A DNA stretch of 64,000 nucleotides from Stutzerimonas kunmingensis (GTDB lineage Bacteria; Pseudomonadota; Gammaproteobacteria; Pseudomonadales; Pseudomonadaceae), in the NCBI RefSeq assembly GCF_021432085.1, contig NZ_CP090366.1:1922001-1986000 (forward strand), in the 5' to 3' direction. A program made the position numbers and the translations under genes. Every line of letters starts with the position of its first letter. Position 1 is the stretch's first letter. Below the pieces are notes generated by a model. The model was not told the origin of the DNA. It made no database searches and saw nothing but the letters and a program-made list of their open reading frames with translations. Below, piece after piece: positions 55,663-64,000 of this stretch.

Positions 55663-56949
55663 ATGAAACTGACAAGCAAGTCAGGCAAGCATATCGATAC
55701 CTTGCTGGTGCCGACCCGGCGTCGGGTTGCTGTCGCCCGTCTGGAATTGGGTATGTATGTCTGCGAGCTGGATCGGCCGTGGAATGAAACGAACTTTGCG
55801 TTTCAGGGTTTTCCGCTGCTGACGCCCGGTGAGGTACGCGCGCTGCGCAACTGTTGCGAGTATGTCTATGTCGACGACACGCGCCGGGTTCGCCTGCAGC
55901 ACGACGCGCCGGTTCCGGTCGTCGGGCCGCGTGTGCGCAAGCCGATACAGCGCCCGCAGCAGGCATTGTCGACCGAAGTGGAGGAGGCCCGCGCTGCCTA
56001 TCTGGATGGCTCTCGCCTGATTGATCAGGTACTGGCCGATGTGCAGCATGGACGGGTGATCGACACCCGCGCTTGCCATAGTGCGGTGAAGCGCAATCTG
56101 GCCAGCATGTTGCGCAATGAAAGCGCCATGCTCTGGCTGATCCGGTTGAAGAACAAGGACCTCTACACAAGCCTGCACTGCCTGTCGGTGTCGATCATGG
56201 CGATGGGGTTCGGCAATCATCTCGGCCTGCAGGACGACAAGCTGCAGCTGTTGGGTATGGCGGGATTGCTGCACGACGTCGGCAAGATGCGCATCGATCC
56301 GGAAATTCTCAACAAACCCGGGAAACTCACCGCCGAGGAGTTCGAGGTGATCAAGCGGCATCCGGTCTTCGGTCTGGAAGCGCTGCGGGCGCAACCCGGC
56401 ATTCCGGAGGCTGCACTGCACGCCGCATACGGCCATCACGAGCGGCTCGATGGCACTGGATATCCGCTGGGTTCGGGCCCCGCGCAGATTTCCTACATGA
56501 CGCGCATCATCACCATTGTCGACGCCTTCGACGCCATTACCAGCCACAGGGCCTACGATTGCGCGCGCCCGGTGCAATCGGCTTTCGAGATCCTGCGCAG
56601 TGCCAGCGGCAGGCAGTTCGACGAGGATCTGGTGCGCGAATTCATCCGCTGGCTGGGGGCGTTCCCGGTGGGTACGCTCGTCGAGTTGCATACCGGGGAG
56701 GTCGCCGTGGTAGTGGAAAAACATCGGCAATACCAACTCCGCCCCCGTGTGGTGGTGCTGCGCGATGCCGCCAAGCAGCGCTGCACGCCGCGTTATCTGG
56801 ATCTGGCGCAGATCACCGTGGACGAGGAGGGCGCGCCTTACCGGATATCCGTCGGTCTGCCGGATGGCTCTTTCGGGCTGCATCTCGCCGACCCTGAGCT
56901 GCAGGCCATTCTGCACCCCGAGACACTGGCCGACTTCGAATCGAGCTGA
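55663..56949 (+). CDS. HD-GYP domain cyclic-di-GMP phosphodiesterase
   Basis: The 428-residue protein has an N-terminal DUF3391 region (VARLELGMYVCELDRPW) and an HD-GYP domain with the metal motif LLHDVGKMR (H204, D205) and the signature HHERLDGTGYP (258-268). A C-terminal PilZ-like or beta region follows. HD-GYP enzymes hydrolyse c-di-GMP to GMP, thereby lowering biofilm signals. All key residues are present. The start is ATG 55663. No response-regulator domain is fused, so the input signal is unknown. Confidence 0.92.
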   Translation: MKLTSKSGKHIDTLLVPTRRRVAVARLELGMYVCELDRPWNETNFAFQGFPLLTPGEVRALRNCCEYVYVDDTRRVRLQHDAPVPVVGPRVRKPIQRPQQALSTEVEEARAAYLDGSRLIDQVLADVQHGRVIDTRACHSAVKRNLASMLRNESAMLWLIRLKNKDLYTSLHCLSVSIMAMGFGNHLGLQDDKLQLLGMAGLLHDVGKMRIDPEILNKPGKLTAEEFEVIKRHPVFGLEALRAQPGIPEAALHAAYGHHERLDGTGYPLGSGPAQISYMTRIITIVDAFDAITSHRAYDCARPVQSAFEILRSASGRQFDEDLVREFIRWLGAFPVGTLVELHTGEVAVVVEKHRQYQLRPRVVVLRDAAKQRCTPRYLDLAQITVDEEGAPYRISVGLPDGSFGLHLADPELQAILHPETLADFESS

Positions 56950-57078
56950 TCCTTCTGTACAGATACGTTTCGGTGCGGCTTTGACGCCTCTGGCGTGACC
57001 GGTCGGTCGGTCATCGCGCTTTACCTGAGCCTGAGCGCTGGGTAACGTCTGCCCACTTTAAAAACAAGGAATCTCGTC

Positions 57079-59128
<2,050 letters not shown>

Positions 59129-59185
59129 CCATTCCCCATGCGCAGCGCCGCGGGCGCCGCGCGTTCTACTAGCGAGAGCAATTCA

Positions 59186-59467
59186 ATGAGCGATAGCCTG
59201 CAACTGGTTCTGGAAGATGTCGACGGAACCCAACTGGAAACGTCCTGCACCCGTTTTGCCGTGATTTGGCAGGGCCGCGAGGTCTGGATTCAGCAGGTCG
59301 GCAACGGTCAGCTGATGATTGGTGTGGACGTCGAGGACGGCGACACCGAGTACGCCAATCTGGTGCTGCGCCCGTTGGCGACCAACCTGGTCAGCCTGCA
59401 GCTGGAAATGGAGCCGGTCGAGGCCGATGACGACGAGCACGTCCACGGCCCTGACTGCAATCACTGA
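59186..59467 (+). CDS. PA0900-like conserved protein of the aru/ast cluster
   Basis: The 93-residue acidic protein (MSDSLQLVLEDVDGTQLETS) ends with a His-rich tail (DDDEHVHGPDC). It resembles PA0900, which lies between aruB and aruE in P. aeruginosa, where it has been labelled topoisomerase II by mistake; the small size argues against that. The ATG at 59186 is preferred to GTG/ATG codons further upstream. It ends 12 bp before aruE. Confidence 0.75.
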   Translation: MSDSLQLVLEDVDGTQLETSCTRFAVIWQGREVWIQQVGNGQLMIGVDVEDGDTEYANLVLRPLATNLVSLQLEMEPVEADDDEHVHGPDCNH

Positions 59468-59479
59468 CGGCAGACCGGC

Positions 59480-60472
59480 ATGCTCGCTATCGGCAAGCTG
59501 CTGGAACTGACCCTCGCCGGGCGCGAGCCCTGCGAGAAAGTCCAGCTCACCCCTCGCGGGGTGAAGCTGCACTGGCTGGCCGAGGGCGCGTTGCTGGTAT
59601 CGCCGCCGAGCGGCCAGGATCAAGGCGTCGACCTGGTCCTGTCGGCCGGCATACACGGCAATGAACTCATCCCCATACATGTCCTGGATCGCCTGATCCG
59701 TGCGCTCGCACGGGGCAATGTGCGGCCCCGTGCGCGACTGTTGCTGCTGTTCGCCAATCCTGCAGCGATGCGTCGCATGGTTCGGTACATCGAACATGAC
59801 CTTAACCGTCTCTTTCTCGGTGCCCATGCTGATGTATGGGGCGGCGAAGCCATTCGTGCGTCAGAGCTTGAGGCATTGGTCGGAGGCTTCTTCAGCGTGT
59901 CCGGACGCCAGCGCCGGCACTATGACCTGCACTCAGCGATGCGCCCGTCGCGTCTCGCCCAGTTTGCGATCTGCCCTTGGCGCGAGGGAGGGGGCGCACA
60001 ACCCAATGCGTTGGCCCGACTGCATGCTCTGGCAATCGACGGAGTGCTGTTGCAGCGCCAGCCCAGCTCTACCTTCAGTGCCATGACCGCCACGCTTCAT
60101 GGCGCCGAGGCGTTTACCTTGGAGCTTGCCGAAGGCAAGGACGAGGCCCTGCCGCCGGCAGTGCTGCAGTTCGAGCAGGAGCTGATCGCAATGATCGAGG
60201 GGCGCGAGTTGTCTGCGGGTGCAGAGGCGCAACCGCAGCTGCTGAGTATTTCTCGAGAGATCATCAAGCGCAGCTCGCGGTTTCGGCTGTGTCTACCCGC
60301 TGACATCGAGAACTTTGCGCCATTGCCGCTTGGCAGCCTGCTTGCCGAGGACGACGGCATGCGCTGGGTGGTCGATGAACCGGACGCGTGCATTCTTTTC
60401 CCTATGGCCGATGTTGCCGAAGGACAGCGTGCTGCATTGATCGTTGTGCCATTGGAGCAGTCCGACACGTAG
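59480..60472 (+). CDS. aruE: Succinylglutamate desuccinylase AruE (AstE)
   Basis: AstE removes succinate from N-succinylglutamate in the last step of arginine succinyltransferase catabolism. The 330-residue zinc enzyme has H59 and E62 in AGIHGNELIP, a second His in the YDLHSAMRPS block, and a catalytic Glu in TLELAEGKD. Its length agrees with AstE (about 320). The partner genes astA (aruF/G), astD and astB are not in the window, so its present role is unclear. Confidence 0.93.
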   Translation: MLAIGKLLELTLAGREPCEKVQLTPRGVKLHWLAEGALLVSPPSGQDQGVDLVLSAGIHGNELIPIHVLDRLIRALARGNVRPRARLLLLFANPAAMRRMVRYIEHDLNRLFLGAHADVWGGEAIRASELEALVGGFFSVSGRQRRHYDLHSAMRPSRLAQFAICPWREGGGAQPNALARLHALAIDGVLLQRQPSSTFSAMTATLHGAEAFTLELAEGKDEALPPAVLQFEQELIAMIEGRELSAGAEAQPQLLSISREIIKRSSRFRLCLPADIENFAPLPLGSLLAEDDGMRWVVDEPDACILFPMADVAEGQRAALIVVPLEQSDT

Positions 60473-60564
60473 CACTGAGGCGCTCGCTCCGGAAATGGGC
60501 GGTTGCAATCGGTCACTTGTGCCCTTATCTAGCTTCACTCCCTTCGCGTTGTGTGCACCTTCTT

Positions 60565-61494
60565 ATGAGTACTGCTCTATCCATCCGGCAGTTGACCAAG
60601 ACCTACGGCAACGGCTTCCAGGCCCTCAAGGGTATCGATCTGGACGTGGCCGAAGGCGACTTCTTCGCCTTGCTCGGGCCCAATGGCGCCGGCAAGTCCA
60701 CCACCATCGGCATCCTCTCCACCCTGGTGAACAAGAGCGGCGGCACGGTCAACGTGTTCGGTCACGATCTGGATCGCGACCCGTCCGGGCTCAAGCGCTG
60801 CCTGGGCGTGGTGCCGCAGGAATTCAACTTCAACCAGTTCGAGAAAGCCTTCGACATCCTGGTCACCCAGGCCGGCTACTACGGCATCCCGGCGAAGATT
60901 GCCAAGGAGCGCGCGGAGCGCTATCTCAACCAGCTGGGATTGTGGGACAAGCGTGATGTTTCCTCGCGGATGCTCTCCGGCGGCATGAAACGCCGCCTGA
61001 TGATCGCCCGGGCGCTGATTCATCAGCCGCGGCTGTTGATTCTCGACGAGCCCACCGCGGGTGTGGATATCGAGCTGCGCCGCTCGATGTGGTCGTTCCT
61101 CACCGAGCTCAATCGTGAAGGCATCACCATCATCCTCACCACCCACTATCTGGAGGAGGCCGAACAGCTGTGCCGCAACATCGGCATCATCGACCATGGC
61201 CAGATCGTCAAGAACACCAGCATGCGCGAGCTGCTCTCGCAGCTGCACGTGGAAACCTTTCTGCTGGACCTCAAGGAGTCGCAACTGGTCGCGCCGGAGC
61301 TGGGCAGCTATCCGGCGCAGTTGATCGATCATCACACCCTCGAGGTGCAGGTGGAGAAGAGTCAGGGCGTGACCGAATTGTTCCGTCTGCTCAGCGCTCA
61401 GGGCATCGAGGTGCTGAGTCTGCGCAACAAGACCAACCGACTGGAGGAGCTGTTCGTGTCGCTGGTGGAGAACAACCTGAAGGTGAAGTCATGA
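60565..61494 (+). CDS. yadG: ABC transporter ATP-binding protein, YadG-like
   Basis: The 309-residue ATPase has Walker A (GPNGAGKST), signature LSGGMKRRLMIARAL and Walker B (LLILDEPTAGVD) with the NatA-type C-terminus. It ends with ATGA shared with the permease gene (61491-61494). It belongs to the YadG/YadH ABC-2 exporters whose substrate is unknown. The start ATG 60565 (MSTALSIRQLTKTYG) is chosen over an upstream in-frame start. Confidence 0.9.
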   Translation: MSTALSIRQLTKTYGNGFQALKGIDLDVAEGDFFALLGPNGAGKSTTIGILSTLVNKSGGTVNVFGHDLDRDPSGLKRCLGVVPQEFNFNQFEKAFDILVTQAGYYGIPAKIAKERAERYLNQLGLWDKRDVSSRMLSGGMKRRLMIARALIHQPRLLILDEPTAGVDIELRRSMWSFLTELNREGITIILTTHYLEEAEQLCRNIGIIDHGQIVKNTSMRELLSQLHVETFLLDLKESQLVAPELGSYPAQLIDHHTLEVQVEKSQGVTELFRLLSAQGIEVLSLRNKTNRLEELFVSLVENNLKVKS

Positions 61495-62270
61495 GCGGCG
61501 AACTGCGTCCCAACCTGGTCGCGCTGCAGACCATCGTCCAGCGCGAGATCCGTCGCTACACCCGCATCTGGCCGCAGACGCTGCTGCCCCCAGCGATCAC
61601 CATGGTGCTGTACTTCGTCATCTTCGGCAGCCTGATCGGTGCGCGGATTGGGGACATGGGCGGCTTCAGCTACATGGACTACATCGTCCCAGGCCTGATC
61701 ATGATGTCGGTGATCACCAACTCCTACAGCAACGTGGTGTCGAGCTTCTTCAGCACCAAGTTCCAGCGCTCCATCGAGGAGCTGCTGGTCTCGCCGGTAT
61801 CGCCGCATGTGATCGTCATTGGTTTTGCCCTGGGTGGCATCACCCGAGGGCTGGCGGTTGCGGTAATCGTCACGCTGCTGTCGATGTTCTTCACCGATCT
61901 GCAGGTGCACCACCTGGGCGTGACCGTTCTGGTGATCACCCTGACGGCGAGCATCTTCGCCCTGGGCGGCTTCATCAACGCGGTGTTCGCGCGCAATTTC
62001 GATGATATCTCGATCATCCCGACCTTCGTGCTGACGCCGTTGACCTACCTCGGTGGGGTGTTCTATTCGATCAACCTGCTGTCGCCGTTCTGGCAGACGC
62101 TGTCGCTGGCCAACCCGGTTCTGCACATGGTCAACGCTTTCCGTTACGGCATCCTCGGCGTATCCGATATCCGCATCGGTGTGGCGATCAGCTTCATGCT
62201 GGTGGCGGTGGCGGCGCTCTATCTGGTCTCCGTCGGGCTGCTCAAGAGTGGACGCGGGATGCGTCAATAG
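61491..62270 (+). CDS. yadH: ABC-2 type transporter permease, YadH-like
   Basis: The 259-residue protein has six hydrophobic segments and the ABC-2 block KFQRSIEELLVSPVSP, with LTPLTYLGGVFYSINLLSPFW near the C-terminal half. The ATG at 61491 overlaps the ATPase stop. It forms the export channel for the YadG ATPase. A strong terminator follows. Confidence 0.9.
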   Translation: MSGELRPNLVALQTIVQREIRRYTRIWPQTLLPPAITMVLYFVIFGSLIGARIGDMGGFSYMDYIVPGLIMMSVITNSYSNVVSSFFSTKFQRSIEELLVSPVSPHVIVIGFALGGITRGLAVAVIVTLLSMFFTDLQVHHLGVTVLVITLTASIFALGGFINAVFARNFDDISIIPTFVLTPLTYLGGVFYSINLLSPFWQTLSLANPVLHMVNAFRYGILGVSDIRIGVAISFMLVAVAALYLVSVGLLKSGRGMRQ

Positions 62271-62311
62271 ACCGCCGACCGTTCGACGGCTACGTCGATG
62301 CCGCTGAAAAG

Positions 62312-62345
62312 AACGCCGCGAAGCGCTAAACTTCGCGGCGTTTCT
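62312..62345 (+). terminator. Intrinsic terminator of the yadGH genes
   Basis: A 12-bp perfect stem (AACGCCGCGAAG / CTTCGCGGCGTT) with a 7-nt loop is followed by TTCTCGTT. It lies 41 bp after the permease stop and 18 bp before queF. Confidence 0.8.
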
Positions 62346-62363
62346 CGTTCAGGTCCATTCCCC

Positions 62364-63194
62364 ATGCAGCATCCCGCCGAACATTCCCCGCTGGGCAAGT
62401 CCAGTGACTACGTCGCCACCTACAGCCCGCACCTACTGTTTCCGATTCCGCGCGCGCCGAAGTGGGCCGAGCTTGGTCTCACCGCCGAGACGCTGCCCTA
62501 CCAGGGCGTGGATCTGTGGAATTGCTACGAACTGTCATGGTTGCTGCCTTCCGGCAAGCCGGTGGTGGCGATCGGTGAATTCGAGATTCCGGCGGACTCG
62601 CCGAGCATCATCGAATCCAAGTCGTTCAAGCTTTATCTGAACTCGCTGAACCAGTCGGTGTTCGAGTCGCGGGAAGCGCTGGCCGAGGTGATGAGCAGCG
62701 ATCTTTCTGCGGCAGCCGGCAAGCCGGTGAAGGTGCGCCTGCGCACGCTGGATGAGGTGGCGGCCGAGGGTGTTGCGACGCTGCCGGGGCGCTGCGTCGA
62801 CGATCTGGACGTGACCATCGAGCATTACGACCATCCTCAACCGGGACTGTTGGCCTGTGATGCCGGGCATATGGTCGAGGAGTCGCTGCACAGCCACTTG
62901 CTCAAGTCCAACTGTCCGGTGACCGGTCAGCCGGACTGGGGCAGCGTAGTCGTCGAGTACCGCGGCGCGGCGTTGCAGGCGGAGAGCCTGTTGGCCTATC
63001 TGGTGAGCTTCCGTCAGCATGCCGACTTTCACGAGCAATGCGTGGAGCGCATCTTTCTCGATCTGCAGCGTTTGCTGCAGCCGGAGAAGCTGACCGTCTA
63101 CGCGCGTTACGTGCGCCGTGGCGGGCTGGACATCAATCCGTACCGCAGTACCGAGGCGATGGTCGTGGACAATCGCCGTCTGGTGCGCCAGTAA
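62364..63194 (+). CDS. queF: NADPH-dependent 7-cyano-7-deazaguanine reductase QueF (bimodular)
   Basis: QueF reduces preQ0 to preQ1 in queuosine synthesis. The 276-residue product is the bimodular form. The catalytic C184 and D191 are in [12 protein letters not shown], and the substrate-binding ESKSFKLY motif lies at 84-91. It starts [16 protein letters not shown]. It sits after a terminator, so it may have its own promoter, although none is obvious in the 18-bp gap. Confidence 0.96.
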   Translation: MQHPAEHSPLGKSSDYVATYSPHLLFPIPRAPKWAELGLTAETLPYQGVDLWNCYELSWLLPSGKPVVAIGEFEIPADSPSIIESKSFKLYLNSLNQSVFESREALAEVMSSDLSAAAGKPVKVRLRTLDEVAAEGVATLPGRCVDDLDVTIEHYDHPQPGLLACDAGHMVEESLHSHLLKSNCPVTGQPDWGSVVVEYRGAALQAESLLAYLVSFRQHADFHEQCVERIFLDLQRLLQPEKLTVYARYVRRGGLDINPYRSTEAMVVDNRRLVRQ

Positions 63195-63233
63195 CGCAGC
63201 GAGTCAGGGTCGCAGCGCGACCCGTGACCTGCT

Positions 63234-63500
63234 TCAGATGCCCATGTTGGCCAGGGTCTGCATGATGTTGCGCAGCGTCATGGCCATGCTTGGGTGGCTG
63301 ACCTCGAAGCGCTCGACGGCCAGGTTGACGCCATCCACCAGCGAGTCGTTGTGGTCGGTGCTGCCCTGCGTCGCCAGGCGAACTTCGATGTCCTGGGCGA
63401 TCGCTTGCAGCGAAGCCCGCTCCTCATCGGTCAGCGGCGTGTCCTGGGCCAGTTGATAACGCAGTTCTTCGAGCTGCGACTGCAGATCATGTTCCGGCAT
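63234..63500 (-). CDS. DUF4404 family protein
   Basis: The 88-residue helical protein (MPEHDLQSQLEELRYQLAQD) matches the small DUF4404 family of gammaproteobacteria, of unknown function. It has no signal peptide. GAGGGAAG lies upstream of the ATG at 63500. It is convergent with queF and divergent from mlaA. Confidence 0.82.
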   Translation of the reverse strand: MPEHDLQSQLEELRYQLAQDTPLTDEERASLQAIAQDIEVRLATQGSTDHNDSLVDGVNLAVERFEVSHPSMAMTLRNIMQTLANMGI

Positions 63501-63729
63501 TTTGCTTCCCTCTCATGGGTTTACGGGCGGCGTGTAATGAACGTCGATAGCTGAAGGTTAAACCAGCGGCCAGGCCTTGTCTGTGCCTTTACCGGCGCTG
63601 GCGCAAGCGCCGGCCTGTGCCACGAAAGCCGAATATCCGGCTGACTGCCGAAAACAGGATGTTCACTCTATACTGCGCGGTCTGCGTCGGTGCGCCGCAT
63701 GCACCAAATACCTAAGGGAGAGAAAAGTG

Positions 63730-64000
63730 ATGCCCAAGATCGCTACGGCCTGGATCGCCGTGCTCAAGGCCGGTTTCGTCGCTACGATCGCCACGCTTGG
63801 CGCAGCGCCAGCGTTAGCGGCCGAAGAAGATCCGTGGGAAGGCGTCAACCGCGCGGTGTTTCGTTTCAATGACACCGCTGACACCTACACCCTCAAGCCC
63901 TTGGCCCAGGGCTACCAGAAAGTGACGCCGAGCTTCCTCGAGGACGGAATCGGCAATGTGTTCAGTAATCTCGGTGATGTGCTGGTGCTGACCAACGACC
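63730..64000 (+). CDS. mlaA: MlaA (VacJ) outer-membrane lipid-asymmetry protein, partial
   Basis: MlaA removes phospholipid from the outer leaflet of the outer membrane and passes it to MlaC. The visible 90 residues contain a signal sequence (to ALAAEE) and the family start EDPWEGVNRAVFRFND with the LKPLAQGYQ block. The frame runs off the window. No lipobox cysteine is seen, unlike E. coli MlaA, but the signal looks like a type I peptide as in some pseudomonad MlaA proteins. A TATACT at 63669-63674 could be a -10 element; its -35 is weak. Confidence 0.9.
   Translation, partial: MPKIATAWIAVLKAGFVATIATLGAAPALAAEEDPWEGVNRAVFRFNDTADTYTLKPLAQGYQKVTPSFLEDGIGNVFSNLGDVLVLTND

Noticed and set aside
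59129..59185. Remnant of aruF or aruB in the aruC-PA0900-like gap
   Set aside because: The 57 bp show no recognisable fragment of either gene in any frame.

Overview
The window reads as a chromosomal segment of a Pseudomonas-type gammaproteobacterium, most likely the Stutzerimonas (P. stutzeri) group. The evidence is uniformly high GC, the Pseudomonas gene order gacS-cysM-rlmD-relA-mazG, a queF/yadGH/mlaA neighbourhood, an AruC/AruE pair, and small proteins of pseudomonad type. Species assignment is inference. Genes are densely packed on both strands; no CRISPR array, prophage or rRNA operon is seen.

Layout. 1-5.4 kb: the end of a GNAT acetyltransferase gene with an apparent frameshift, plsB, and katG with an OxyR-like site upstream. 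5.4-8.2 kb: a small membrane protein and a SAM methyltransferase gene cut in two by a 1655-bp IS1380-family element with a 4-bp target duplication. 8.3-11.1 kb: a class D beta-lactamase with an altered third motif, an acetyltransferase and a second serine beta-lactamase-fold enzyme. 11.4-14.9 kb: a GldA/GldF/GldG-like ABC export cluster. 15-18.7 kb: a cold-shock protein, a hypothetical gene, dapE-rlmA (overlapping) and divergent tcdA. 18.9-29.3 kb: an OprP/OprO-type porin behind a Pho-box-like site, a FemAB-like acetyltransferase, a periplasmic cyclophilin, two LysR regulators, a CigR-like protein, a DEAD-box helicase, a DUF1127 protein, a TSUP permease and a DUF3365 haem protein.

29.4-42.4 kb: mnmC, gacS, a TRIC-family channel divergent from argP, then cysM, rlmD, relA, mazG and a DUF2058 gene. 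A hairpin repeat lies on both sides of mazG. 42.5-49.6 kb: two small unknown genes and a four-gene DNA-repair set (exonuclease, ATP-dependent ligase, Lhr-like helicase, PdeM phosphoesterase). Here the helicase reading frame begins with about 100 residues encoded by two tandem copies of an inverted-repeat-bounded element. 49.7-56.9 kb: fadE, an MscS-family channel, a rhodanese, a 31-codon membrane ORF, a secreted low-complexity protein, a DUF1810 protein, tRNA-Ser(GGA) and an HD-GYP protein. 57-64 kb: a crotonase, aruC, a PA0900-like gene and aruE (arginine succinyltransferase operon with its middle genes missing), YadG/YadH-like ABC genes, queF, a DUF4404 gene and the start of mlaA.

Functional themes are oxidative stress (katG), stringent and post-transcriptional control (relA, mazG, gacS), rRNA/tRNA modification (rlmA, rlmD, mnmC, tcdA, queF) and a ligase-associated repair module. 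The most unusual observations are the repeat-derived N-terminus of the Lhr-like helicase, the shortened aru/ast cluster, the ATA codon where a LysR gene should start, the exactly reversible IS interruption, and the YGQ motif in the class D enzyme.
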